A stretch of 32,931 nt of DNA. Origin: Pontiellaceae bacterium. GTDB taxonomy: Bacteria > Verrucomicrobiota > Kiritimatiellia > Kiritimatiellales > Tichowtungiaceae. Every line of letters begins with the position of its first letter. Position 1 is the stretch's first letter. This document shows positions 15,255 through 22,802 of this stretch, in pieces. The DNA is taken from the NCBI GenBank assembly GCA_029939835.1, contig JAOZSE010000008.1, positions 1 through 32,931 of the forward strand, read 5' to 3'. The position numbers and the translations under genes are program-made. The notes under the pieces were generated by a model, which did not search any database, was not told the origin of the DNA, and was given only the letters and a program-made list of their open reading frames with translations.

Positions 15255-15653
15255 CTATTCCCAGCTGTTGAAGTCGGCCCCGTCGGGAGATCGGGTGGAA
15301 AGGTCATACCCCCGGTTATGGCTGCCGGGCTTGCTGTACTGGAATTTCTGTCCCCATGGATCTTGAAGTTCGCTTGGTTTGAGATAGGGCCCCTTGCCAT
15401 CCTTCACCTTGGTCAGATCGTCGAGACTGTCGGGCAGGCGCAGGTGCTCCATTTCATAGTTTTGAACGGCAGTTTCAATGCTCTTGAGGCTGGCGCGCGC
15501 CGCGACATCCAGCGACATGCCGATCTTGCCCGACATGCGCGGCACAGCAATGCCGATAACAATGCCGATAATGACCACCACCAGCAGGATTTCAATCAGT
15601 GTGAAGCCGCCTTTGGATTTATGATTTCCGATTTTAGATTTCTGATTCTTCAT
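15255..15653 (-). CDS. gspG: Type II secretion major pseudopilin GspG
   Basis: GspG polymerises into the pseudopilus that pushes substrates through the secretin. The 132-residue protein has leader MKNQKSKIGNHKSKGG, cleavage before FTLIEILLVVVIIGIVIGIAVPR, and the GspG signatures LKSIETAVQNYEMEHLRLPDS, GPYLKPSELQDPWGQKFQY and GYDLSTRSPDG. The C-terminal aspartates would form the family's calcium site. AGGAG lies 7 bases before ATG 15653. The leader is a run of A-rich near-repeats (see 15615-15650) of the kind that recurs as dispersed repeats in related bacteria. Confidence 0.96.
   Translation of the reverse strand: MKNQKSKIGNHKSKGGFTLIEILLVVVIIGIVIGIAVPRMSGKIGMSLDVAARASLKSIETAVQNYEMEHLRLPDSLDDLTKVKDGKGPYLKPSELQDPWGQKFQYSKPGSHNRGYDLSTRSPDGADFNSWE
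15615..15650. repeat. Short AAATC-type repeat encoding the gspG leader
   Basis: On the coding strand the leader is built of AATCAGAAATC, TAAAATCGGAAATC and ATAAATCC units, giving the peptide rhythm NQKSKIGNHKSK. I recall such AAATC repeats as a frequent dispersed family in PVC and other environmental bacteria. In this window there is no second copy, so the repeat call is weaker than for the other four leaders. Confidence 0.5.
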
Positions 15654-15668
15654 CTCGTACTCCTGTTG

Positions 15669-16904
15669 TTAAACACCTAATCCGCTGGTCAGGTCGAAAA
15701 CGGCCAGCAATAAACTGATAACCACGAATCCCACAATGACTGCGACACCCAGAATCAGAACCGGCTCAATCACCGTGGTCATAATTTTAATGCTTCGGTC
15801 GAGGTCATCGTCATAGCGCCGGGCGATGTGCTGCAGCGCGCCGGGCAGGTCGCCGGTTTCTTCGCCGATGGCCAGCATATCGGTCAGCAGCGCCGGAAAC
15901 ACGTTGCCCGCCGCCAGCGGGCCGGAAACGCTCGATCCGTCCGTAACGCGTTCGCGTGCAGCGGAAATTTCCTGCGCGATCACCTGGTTGCCGATGGTTT
16001 CCTGCACAATCACCAGCGCACGCAGGATCGGCACGCCGTTGCGGATGAGCGTTTCGAGTGTGCGGGCGAAATGGGCGAAGGCGTTGGCTTGGACGATGTT
16101 GCGGATGACCGGCCACTTGAGTTGCCTCGCGTGCCACCAAAATCGACCGGCTTCGGTGCGCAACCACTTTCGGAACACAACCCCTCCTCCTAGAAGAAGA
16201 AGTAAGATTAACCACCCATAATTAATTATAACGGTACTCATGTTCATGAGAATGCGAGTTGCTAAAGGGAGTGTTCCGCCTAGGTCATCGAAGATACTTG
16301 TAAAGCGAGGCACAATGAATGTCATTATGAAAATGACGGTGAGTAAACCAAAACCAAGCACAATCGCCGGATAAATCATGGCCGTGATCACTTTGCCTCG
16401 GGCTTCCTGTACGCGTTCATAATGATGACAAAGTCCTTCCAGCGACTCGGCCAGCACACCGGAGGCTTCTCCCGCGCGCACCATACTGATGTAGAGCTGC
16501 GGGAAGGTGTCGGGATAGATTTTCAGCGCGTCAGAGAGGGCGCTTCCCTGAACCACTTCGTCGCGCAGGCGCTGGACAATCTGTGCCTGTGCTGAGGTGC
16601 CGGTGCGTTGCGCCAGGGTGTGCAGCACCCGGCCCAGTGTCATACCTGAGGCAAGCAGATCGGCCGTTTCACGGGTAAAGAGGAGTACATCGTGCGGTTT
16701 CATCCGCAATTTAGTGCCGGTTTTCCACTTAAACCGGAACCGTTTCCGTCCGGCGGCCTGCGGCGCGGCGGCCTGTTCCAGCGAGAGCGGCATATGGCCC
16801 TCCTTCTGGAGTAACTGCATGGCACTGCGCCGGTTGGCGGCCTCTACGGTGCCGTCCAGCCGCTGGCCGTCTGCATTGCGCGCAATATATTTGAAGGTTG
16901 GCAT
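15669..16904 (-). CDS. gspF: Type II secretion inner-membrane platform protein GspF
   Basis: GspF is the polytopic platform on which the pseudopilus is assembled. The 411-residue protein begins with the usual MPTFKYIARNADGQRLDGTV. It has two T2SSF domains (about 70-195 and 275-400), each followed by membrane helices: VLGFGLLTVIFIMTFIVPRF, IINYGWLILLLLLGGGVVF and ILGVAVIVGFVVISLLLAVF. It is the first gene of the operon in this window. No gspE lies upstream, since the next gene is divergent. Codons around 16170-16370, the central membrane region, are much more AT-rich than the rest. The ATG has no clear Shine-Dalgarno sequence. Confidence 0.95.
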   Translation of the reverse strand: MPTFKYIARNADGQRLDGTVEAANRRSAMQLLQKEGHMPLSLEQAAAPQAAGRKRFRFKWKTGTKLRMKPHDVLLFTRETADLLASGMTLGRVLHTLAQRTGTSAQAQIVQRLRDEVVQGSALSDALKIYPDTFPQLYISMVRAGEASGVLAESLEGLCHHYERVQEARGKVITAMIYPAIVLGFGLLTVIFIMTFIVPRFTSIFDDLGGTLPLATRILMNMSTVIINYGWLILLLLLGGGVVFRKWLRTEAGRFWWHARQLKWPVIRNIVQANAFAHFARTLETLIRNGVPILRALVIVQETIGNQVIAQEISAARERVTDGSSVSGPLAAGNVFPALLTDMLAIGEETGDLPGALQHIARRYDDDLDRSIKIMTTVIEPVLILGVAVIVGFVVISLLLAVFDLTSGLGV

Positions 16905-16978
16905 AAAACAGATTTGAATTCTGCGCTCAGGAAACGGCAGAATACTAGCCGCATTTTTTTGATAAAAGGAGTTTTTTC

Positions 16979-17581
16979 ATGCGCATTATTAAATTGGTCA
17001 TCGTCGCCTTGCTTCTGCTTTCTGCCGCCTGCTCAAATGAACCGCAGGAAAAGGCGATCACACTGGTGAACGCCGCTGCCGTGGACGCCGATCTGCTCGA
17101 GCGCGTCCGTGTGTTTGCGGAGCGCGAACTGCACGTTCCGGTACGCGCAGTCGAAAATTCGAAGCTGGTCGGCAGGAAGAACTTTCAGGCCTTGGAAAAA
17201 GCGGCCCGCCGCGTGAAGAGCGATGCGGATGTAACGCTGATCGTGCTCTCCGGATTCAATGAGGAATCGAAGCATTTGGCGGTTTTCCCGAAAAGCGGCA
17301 TTGCTGTGATCAATACGCAGCCGCTCTATACCGATGACGAAGAAACTTTTGCACGGCGCGTGGAGCGGCAGGTGATGCGTGCCGCTGCTTTTGTTTTTGA
17401 ACTGCCGCCGACTCCTGATCCGTTTTGCGTTACGCGCGACTACCGCTCGCTCGACGACCTCGACCGGATGGGTCGCAATTTTTCGCCGCCATGGCAGAGC
17501 CGTTTCGCCGATGAAGCCGCCAAGCGCGGCCTGCTCCTTTTGAACAGCGGTGGGCACAAAGAGAAAACCCAGCCTCAATGA
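16979..17581 (+). CDS. Putative lipoprotein of unknown function
   Basis: The 200-residue protein has a lipoprotein signal: positive start MRIIK, hydrophobic core, and lipobox LSAAC with Cys at about residue 19. AAGGAG lies 8 bases before ATG 16979. The middle has an alternating pattern (DVTLIVLSGFNEESKHLAVFP, GIAVINTQPLY). The C-terminal part CVTRDYRSLDDLDRMGRNFSPPW vaguely recalls the end of archaemetzincins, where cysteines bind zinc, but there is no HExxH motif, so I do not call it a peptidase. It overlaps the MATE gene by four bases (ATGA), so the two are co-translated; function may be linked to export or the envelope. Confidence 0.75.
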   Translation: MRIIKLVIVALLLLSAACSNEPQEKAITLVNAAAVDADLLERVRVFAERELHVPVRAVENSKLVGRKNFQALEKAARRVKSDADVTLIVLSGFNEESKHLAVFPKSGIAVINTQPLYTDDEETFARRVERQVMRAAAFVFELPPTPDPFCVTRDYRSLDDLDRMGRNFSPPWQSRFADEAAKRGLLLLNSGGHKEKTQPQ

Positions 17582-18987
17582 ATAAATGTCAGCCACCGTC
17601 TTCCGCCTCCTATCGCGAGCTGCTGCGCATTGCACTGCCGCTGATTGTGACGTCCGCGTCATTCACGGTGCTGCATTTCTGCGACCGCATGTTCCTGGCA
17701 TGGTACAGTCCTGTGGCACTGCAAGCCTCTGTGCCGGGCGGGATTCTTTTCTTTACACTCGTATGCGGTTTCATGGCGACGGCGGCCTTTGCCAACAGTC
17801 TGGTGGCGCAGTATTACGGCAGTGGCGATTACCATGGCTGCAGCCGCTCCGTCGCACAGGCGGTTCTGCTCGCGCTGTTTTCATATCCGCTGATTCTGCT
17901 GCTTCTTCCCGCCGGGCTGGCTATGCTGACGGCCAGCGGCCATGCACCGGAGGTGCTGGCCGCGGAACGGAAATATTTCACCATCCTGATGCTCGGCGGC
18001 TTGTCGGTTTCGCTGAACTCGGCCATCGGCAGTTTTTTTTCGGGGCGCGGGCTGACGAAGGTGATTATGTTCTGTGCGCTCATCGGCAACGCGATGAACA
18101 TACTGCTCAACTGGCTGCTGATTTTCGGCAAAGGGCCTTTTCCGGAGATGGGCATTTCGGGAGCCGCAGTGGCTTCCGTCGCTTCGGGCTTCATTTCACC
18201 GGCGATCATGCTGGTTCTCTATTTTTCAAAGAAAAACAATCGGCTCTACGATACGCGCCGTCTTTTCTATTTTGACGCACCGCTGTTCCGCCGCCTGCTG
18301 CGATTCGGGGTGCCTTCGGGGGTGCATCTGGCGCTGGATATCGGCGCGTTCTCACTGTTTGTGCTGCTGCTGGGGCGGCTCGGCGAAACGGCTTTCATGG
18401 CCGCCAATATCGCTTTGAGCGTGAACATGATTGCCTTCCTGCCCGCCGTCGGCATCGGACAGGCGGCCAGCACACTGGTGGGACAGCACCTGGGGCGGCG
18501 TGACGTAGACGGTGCCGCCGTCGTTGGCTGGCGCGCGGTGCACATCGGCTGGATTTACACGATTCTCGCCGCTTCAACCTTTGTGTTGATGCCCGAAGTG
18601 TACGTCCGCCTGTTTGCTCGCGGCGATGTGCCGTTTGATGAGGTCTTCAGCATTGCCCGCACCCTGCTGCTCTTTGCGGCCTGCTGGGGGCTGATGGACG
18701 CCACCAACCTTATTCTGGCCGGCGCGCTGCGCGGCGCGGGCGACACCCATTTTGTGATGTGGTACCAGACCGCAGTGGCGTGGCTGTTTTTTGCCGCCGG
18801 AGAGCTGGTGATTGTTCTGGTGCTGGATGGCGGCCTGCTGGCGGCTTGGAGCTGGGCGCTGATTTACATCTGTCTGCTGGCGCTTGGGTTAATCGTGCGG
18901 TTTCTTTCGCGCCGCTGGCAGAAGATCGAACTGATTGAACACCGGGAGCCGGCACCGGAAACCAGGGAAGGACTTCCGCTGGCCTAG
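17578..18987 (+). CDS. MATE family efflux transporter
   Basis: The 469-residue membrane protein has about 12 helices arranged as two MATE halves, starting LLRIALPLIVTSASFTVLHFCDR. The second half has LLRFGVPSGVHLALDIGAF and the typical PAVGIGQAASTLVGQHLGR. MATE proteins export drugs, cationic metabolites or lipid-linked precursors using Na+ or H+ gradients; the substrate is not evident. It is translationally coupled to the upstream lipoprotein. Its TAG stop interlocks with the TAG of the opposite-strand gene in the shared palindrome CTAG (18984-18987). Confidence 0.93.
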   Translation: MNKCQPPSSASYRELLRIALPLIVTSASFTVLHFCDRMFLAWYSPVALQASVPGGILFFTLVCGFMATAAFANSLVAQYYGSGDYHGCSRSVAQAVLLALFSYPLILLLLPAGLAMLTASGHAPEVLAAERKYFTILMLGGLSVSLNSAIGSFFSGRGLTKVIMFCALIGNAMNILLNWLLIFGKGPFPEMGISGAAVASVASGFISPAIMLVLYFSKKNNRLYDTRRLFYFDAPLFRRLLRFGVPSGVHLALDIGAFSLFVLLLGRLGETAFMAANIALSVNMIAFLPAVGIGQAASTLVGQHLGRRDVDGAAVVGWRAVHIGWIYTILAASTFVLMPEVYVRLFARGDVPFDEVFSIARTLLLFAACWGLMDATNLILAGALRGAGDTHFVMWYQTAVAWLFFAAGELVIVLVLDGGLLAAWSWALIYICLLALGLIVRFLSRRWQKIELIEHREPAPETREGLPLA

Positions 18988-19349
18988 GCAGCCTGTTTAT
19001 TCCAGTCTCTGATAATCTGCATGATTTCGCGCACCCAGCCGCATTCGCACTTTTCCGGACAGAGTTCGAGATCGTCCTCGTGCAGGCAGCGTTCCGGACA
19101 GGTTTCGGGGCGGGGAGTGGACGGTGCGAGAACCGGATGCTCGGAGAGTGCGGTAAAGGCCGACACATAAACACCCATCGTTGTTCCGCAGTTCGGCGCT
19201 TGGTGGGTGAACAGGAACAGACCGCGGGTCAGGTCGGAAATGTTGATCTGATAGCCGTTCAGCTCGTTCTCAGGATCCCCGATAAAATCATCCAGTGTCT
19301 TCCATTCACTGCGGCAGTTGGGACAGGTTTTGAAGAAGTCTTTTTTCAT
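18984..19349 (-). CDS. Cysteine-rich, zinc-ribbon-like hypothetical protein
   Basis: I do not recognise a named family. From ATG 19349 the protein has 121 residues. It starts MKKDFFKTCPNCRSEWKTLD, with further CPERC, CPEKC and CGW clusters near the C-terminus, so it probably binds zinc, with one or two ribbons. NCGTTMGVYVSAF lies between them. Starting at ATG 19421 instead would overlap the upstream phosphofructokinase gene and add a non-conserved-looking segment. It lies 13 bases after that gene and may be co-transcribed with it. It is presumably cytosolic, since there is no signal peptide or membrane helix. Confidence 0.7.
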   Translation of the reverse strand: MKKDFFKTCPNCRSEWKTLDDFIGDPENELNGYQINISDLTRGLFLFTHQAPNCGTTMGVYVSAFTALSEHPVLAPSTPRPETCPERCLHEDDLELCPEKCECGWVREIMQIIRDWNKQAA

Positions 19350-19362
19350 AATTAAAAGTATC

Positions 19363-20580
19363 TCACTTTTTCGGCACGCGTACCATTTTAAATTTCCCAA
19401 TGACCGGAAGCTTTCCAGCAATCGGCGTAGCGTAGCGGATGAAGGCTACGGTTACATCATTGCCCGCCTTGTTGATAAAGGAGCCCGGCATGTGTTTGGT
19501 ATGGCCCGCCACATTCTTCAGCGGAACGCGTTTGAATTCGACCGCGTATGTTGCGCCCGCCTTTCGTTTGATCGCAATGCTTCCGTCGCGGGTGCCTTTG
19601 ATCGCTTCTTTCACCGCCGCGGCTCCGATGCCGCGCGCCTCTTTGGCGTCGGTTTCTGAAACGCATCCGGCGAACGAACGCTGGAGATAGCCGAACGTAT
19701 CGGCCCGCACGCGGGTGATCGATGTTTTGGCTTTGATTTCTGCGGCGAGGATATCGCCGAGCGCGCCGGTTCCGGAAAGCTGCACGTTACCGTGTGAGTC
19801 CACCTCTTTGGTTTTGGCGGCCTTCACGACAATCGGAACTCCACTTCGATCCGAGATTCCTTCGGAAACGGCGATCACACAGCGGCCATGTTTTTTGTAC
19901 ACCGCTTTGACGTCCTTAATAAATCGGCTCATGGCAAAGGGGCGTTCGGGCAGGTAAATCAGGTGCGGGCCGTCGTCCTCGTGAAAGCGCGCCAGCGCGG
20001 AGGCTGCCGTGAGGAAGCCTGCGTGGCGACCCATCACGACATTGATTTTTACGCCGCCAAGCGCGCGGTTGTCGAGGTTGTCGCCCATAAAGGCCTGCGC
20101 GACAAATTTGGCGGCCGAGCCGAAGCCGGGCGTGTGGTCGTTTTCGCGCAGGTCATTATCAATGGTTTTGCAGATGTGGAAGCAGTGAAGGGGATACTTT
20201 GCCTTTTTGGCCTCTTCGCTGATGATGTGCGCGGTTTCCGCCGAATCATTGCCGCCGATGTAGAAAAAGAAGCGGATATTGTATTTTTCCAGGGTTTGGA
20301 AAATTCGCGCGCAATCTTTGGCGGTCGGCTTGCGCCGCACCGAGCCGAGCGCCGAGGAGGGCGTATTGGCCACGGCTTCAAGCGTTTTAACGCTTTCCTT
20401 TTTCAGGTTGATGAAATCCTTATCGAGAATGCCCTGAATACCATGGAGTGAGCCGTAGATGCTTTTGATGCATCCGTGCTTTTTGGCTTCGAGCACCGCG
20501 CCGACCAGACTCTGGTTGATGACGTGTGTCGGTCCGCCGCTCTGGGCGATCAGCATGTTTCCTGACAGGTTTGTATTCAT
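19363..20580 (-). CDS. Phosphofructokinase family protein, PPi-type, GGND variant
   Basis: From ATG 20580 the protein has 405 residues and the PFK fold: AQSGGPTHVINQSL, FFYIGGNDSAE, CKTIDNDL, GRHAGFLTAAS and the C-terminal VRADTFGYLQRSFAG. Lys in KTIDND, in place of the Gly of ATP-dependent PFKs, marks the diphosphate-dependent type, which reversibly phosphorylates fructose 6-phosphate. The diphosphate loop reads GGND where the neighbouring paralogue has GGDD. The Asn falls at the position of the Mg2+-binding Asp103 of E. coli PfkA, so it may differ in activity or be a regulatory partner. It is the second gene of a PFK pair, preceded by palindrome 20605-20624 in its leader, with GGAG 11 bases before the start. 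Confidence 0.85.
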   Translation of the reverse strand: MNTNLSGNMLIAQSGGPTHVINQSLVGAVLEAKKHGCIKSIYGSLHGIQGILDKDFINLKKESVKTLEAVANTPSSALGSVRRKPTAKDCARIFQTLEKYNIRFFFYIGGNDSAETAHIISEEAKKAKYPLHCFHICKTIDNDLRENDHTPGFGSAAKFVAQAFMGDNLDNRALGGVKINVVMGRHAGFLTAASALARFHEDDGPHLIYLPERPFAMSRFIKDVKAVYKKHGRCVIAVSEGISDRSGVPIVVKAAKTKEVDSHGNVQLSGTGALGDILAAEIKAKTSITRVRADTFGYLQRSFAGCVSETDAKEARGIGAAAVKEAIKGTRDGSIAIKRKAGATYAVEFKRVPLKNVAGHTKHMPGSFINKAGNDVTVAFIRYATPIAGKLPVIGKFKMVRVPKK

Positions 20581-20604
20581 CGTTTCGTTGTCTCCATGAA
20601 GAGG

Positions 20605-20624
20605 GGGCAACATGCATGTTGCCC
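20605..20624. repeat. 20-nt perfect palindrome, TGCA loop family (copy 2)
   Basis: GGGCAACATG is followed by its exact reverse complement CATGTTGCCC. The centre is TGCA as at 6989-7016, but the stem is different. CTTAC (GTAAG on the other strand) follows at the right foot. It lies in the 51-base gap between the two phosphofructokinase genes and could stabilise or attenuate the downstream mRNA. Confidence 0.9.
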
Positions 20625-20631
20625 TTACGGT

Positions 20632-21861
20632 TTAGTGACTGACTTCGACTTTTTCGCCTTTGGTCTGGCCGATGCCGGCGAGGAGTTCGCCGAACCACGG
20701 GGTGTCGATATCGAACGGTTTTCCGCCTGCGATGCGCGGGAATTCAATCGCGCGCAGTTCGTTGTCGCGGTCTTCATCTTCACCGATGACGCCGCCGATA
20801 CCCGCGAGGGCGCATTCAACCGCTTTATCGGCGCAGGTTTTGATCAGATGCAGATCGGCTTTGTTGGAGGCCGCCGCGCGGCTGTAGTAGCCCGATTTCT
20901 GAATCAGCACTTTTTCGGCGCCGAGCAGTTTGGCGAACTGCCTGCCGAACCACTGGCCGGGATTGACCGCGTCGAGCTTGACGTGGCCAAACGCATCGCG
21001 CGGCACTTGCTGTCCGGCAGCTTCCATTTCCTTAACGATGTCTTCGACACCCGCGCCTTCAGAAATGAAAATATTCACGTTGTCGATTTCGTCCATCACC
21101 TTCTTGAGGCGTTCGGCTTCCGCTTTGAGGTCGACGGCCATTTCCGGAACGAAGACCGCGTGAACATCTTTACGTTCCCGGCTTAGTCCGAGCTGCGGCA
21201 GGAAATCCAGTTCTTCAAGTTTTTCGTGGTAGACCTTGGCGGTATAGGCCGTCAGCCAGCCGCAGCTGCGGCCCATTACTTCGTGAATGATGAGCATTCG
21301 CGGATTGGCGTTATATTCAGCCACGACGTTGCTGAAATATTTCGCGCCTTCTTCAGCGGCGGTCCATGCACCGAGACTTTGGCGAATCGGGAAGACGTCG
21401 TTATCAATGGTTTTAGGCAGTCCGACCACGGTCAGCTCGTAGTCGTGCTCGGCGAGATAGGCGGCGAGGTCGGCTGCGGTGATATTGGTGTCGTCACCGC
21501 CGATGGTGTGAAGCACGTCCACACCGTCTTTGACGAGCTGGTTCGCGGCCACTTCGAGCGGGTTTTCACCTTCTTTGACAAGGCCGCGCTTTTCGCAGTC
21601 CTTGACATTGGTGAGTTTCACGCGGCTGTTGCCGATCGGGCTGCCGCCGTGTTTGTAGAGCACCTCGGCATTCTGCCGGATTTCCTCGCTTACCCCAATG
21701 AATTCGCCGAGCAGAAGACCCTTGTAACCGCTGGTGTAGCAGATGATTTCAATATCGGGGGCGACTTCCGTGTAGCGTTCAATCAGACCGCCGATGGCCG
21801 ACGAGAGACAGGGGGCCAGGCCGCCTGCGGTGAGGATAGCTGCTTTTTTGACTTTCTTCAT
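20632..21861 (-). CDS. pfp: Diphosphate--fructose-6-phosphate 1-phosphotransferase
   Basis: The 409-residue protein has AAILTAGGLAPCLSSAIGG at the N-terminus, the diphosphate loop HTIGGDDTN and the substrate motif LPKTIDNDVFP. GGDD plus Lys in KTIDND are the accepted signs of PPi use instead of ATP. MGRSCGWLTAYTA and a C-terminal VNPGQWFGRQFA with QKSGYYSRA follow. The reaction is reversible, serving glycolysis and gluconeogenesis in the cytosol and saving ATP, common in anaerobic fermenters. AAAGGA lies 8 bases before ATG 21861. It is transcribed with the GGND paralogue downstream. Confidence 0.92.
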   Translation of the reverse strand: MKKVKKAAILTAGGLAPCLSSAIGGLIERYTEVAPDIEIICYTSGYKGLLLGEFIGVSEEIRQNAEVLYKHGGSPIGNSRVKLTNVKDCEKRGLVKEGENPLEVAANQLVKDGVDVLHTIGGDDTNITAADLAAYLAEHDYELTVVGLPKTIDNDVFPIRQSLGAWTAAEEGAKYFSNVVAEYNANPRMLIIHEVMGRSCGWLTAYTAKVYHEKLEELDFLPQLGLSRERKDVHAVFVPEMAVDLKAEAERLKKVMDEIDNVNIFISEGAGVEDIVKEMEAAGQQVPRDAFGHVKLDAVNPGQWFGRQFAKLLGAEKVLIQKSGYYSRAAASNKADLHLIKTCADKAVECALAGIGGVIGEDEDRDNELRAIEFPRIAGGKPFDIDTPWFGELLAGIGQTKGEKVEVSH

Positions 21862-21955
21862 GATCTAAATCCTTTCTGAAACAGGGCTTAATTTTAAAGC
21901 GCACCATGATGGGAAGTTCCGCCTGCAAGGCAAGGCTAAAAAGCGCTTCTTGTGG

Positions 21956-21984
21956 TTGACAGGGGAGCCCCGCATCGCTTTAAT
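21956..21984 (+). promoter_or_regulatory. Sigma70-type promoter of rpsD
   Basis: TTGACA (21956-21961) is a perfect -35 box, followed after exactly 17 bases by TTTAAT (21979-21984), a 5 of 6 match to the -10 consensus. Transcription would begin near 21991 and give a leader of about 140 bases before rpsD. Confidence 0.75.
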
Positions 21985-22019
21985 GCGCCCTTTGTTTCGC
22001 AAGAGGATTATTGCTTAAA

Positions 22020-22065
22020 CCGCCGGACGGCGGGGCGATCGCCTGAAATGTGTTTATTCGAAACA
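22020..22065 (+). promoter_or_regulatory. Structured 5' leader of rpsD (possible S4 autoregulatory RNA)
   Basis: Three hairpins follow in series: CCGCC-GGAC-GGCGG (22020-22033), GGCGATCGCC (22034-22043) and TGTTT-ATTCG-AAACA (22051-22065). S4 represses its own mRNA in E. coli and B. subtilis through leader structure. The position fits, but I cannot match this to a known S4-binding leader, so the function is inferred. Confidence 0.4.
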
Positions 22066-22131
22066 GGCGGCCTGGCAGAGCGGGCTTAATTGAGCGGGAC
22101 GCAGGAAACAGAAACCAATACGGAGAGAACC

Positions 22132-22734
22132 ATGAAGTATAACGGACCGAAGATCAAAAAATCGCGTCGTCTGGGCATTGCCCTCACGCCGAAGAGTGAA
22201 AAATATCTTGAGCGCCGCCCGCATCCGCCGGGTCAGCACGGCCCCTCGCGCCGCCGCTCCAAACTGTCGGACTACGGCAAACAGCTTATTGAAAAACAGC
22301 GACTGCAGTATCAGTACAACTTAAGTGAGAAGCAGGTTCGCAAATACTATCAGGCCGCCTCCCGCAAGCAGGGCAATACCGCCGATCATCTGTTGCAGAT
22401 GATCGAAACCCGTCTCGACGCCGTCGTGCTTCGTGCCGGGCTCGCCCGCTCCATCTACCAGGCCCGCCAGCTTGTTGGTCACGCTCACTTACGCGTTAAT
22501 GGCAAAAAAGTAAACATTCCTTCCTATCAGGTGCGTATCGGCGATGTCATCACGGTGCGTGAAAAAAGCCGCGACCTCGACATCTTCCCGTCCGCGCAGC
22601 AGATTGCCGCCACGCCCGAATACCTGAGTGTGGACGACAAAAACCTCACGGCGGTCCTGAGCCGCCTGCCGGAGCCCGGCGAAGTTCCGGTGCAGTGCGA
22701 AGTCACCCTTGTCGTTGAGTTTTACTCGCGCTAA
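22132..22734 (+). CDS. rpsD: 30S ribosomal protein S4
   Basis: S4 binds 16S rRNA early and nucleates assembly of the small subunit body. From ATG 22132 the protein has 200 residues, the usual length, with KSRRLGIALTPKSEKYLERRPHPPGQHG at the N-terminus, where zinc-binding cysteines of some S4 forms are absent (C-minus type). The S4 RNA-binding domain is RLDAVVLRAGLARS, QARQLVGHAHLRVNGKKVN and SYQVRIGDVITV. GGAGAG precedes the start. An upstream in-frame ATG at 22090 would place extra residues not found in S4. It has its own promoter and a strong terminator, so it is a single-gene unit rather than part of an alpha operon. Confidence 0.97.
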   Translation: MKYNGPKIKKSRRLGIALTPKSEKYLERRPHPPGQHGPSRRRSKLSDYGKQLIEKQRLQYQYNLSEKQVRKYYQAASRKQGNTADHLLQMIETRLDAVVLRAGLARSIYQARQLVGHAHLRVNGKKVNIPSYQVRIGDVITVREKSRDLDIFPSAQQIAATPEYLSVDDKNLTAVLSRLPEPGEVPVQCEVTLVVEFYSR

Positions 22735-22753
22735 GCCGCCTCACACTGAGACG

Positions 22754-22788
22754 AAAAGACCGCAGAGTTTACCTTTGCGGTCTTTTTT
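22754..22788 (+). terminator. Rho-independent terminator of rpsD
   Basis: AAAAGACCGCA (22754-22764) pairs with TGCGGTCTTTT (22776-22786), and the descending arm runs into six Ts (22783-22788). Because the arms are A/T-ended on both sides it could also work on the minus strand. Confidence 0.92.
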
Positions 22789-22802
22789 GTTTCACTGCGC
22801 CC

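Noticed and set aside
15215-15400. Extending gspH upstream to ATG 15400
   Set aside because: It would overlap gspG by 146 bases and put over 60 unrelated residues before the class III signal.
16918-16943. ATTCTGC...GCAGAAT inverted repeat between gspF and the lipoprotein gene
   Set aside because: Seven-base arms with a 12-base spacer could be an operator, but there is no second copy and no promoter could be placed around it.
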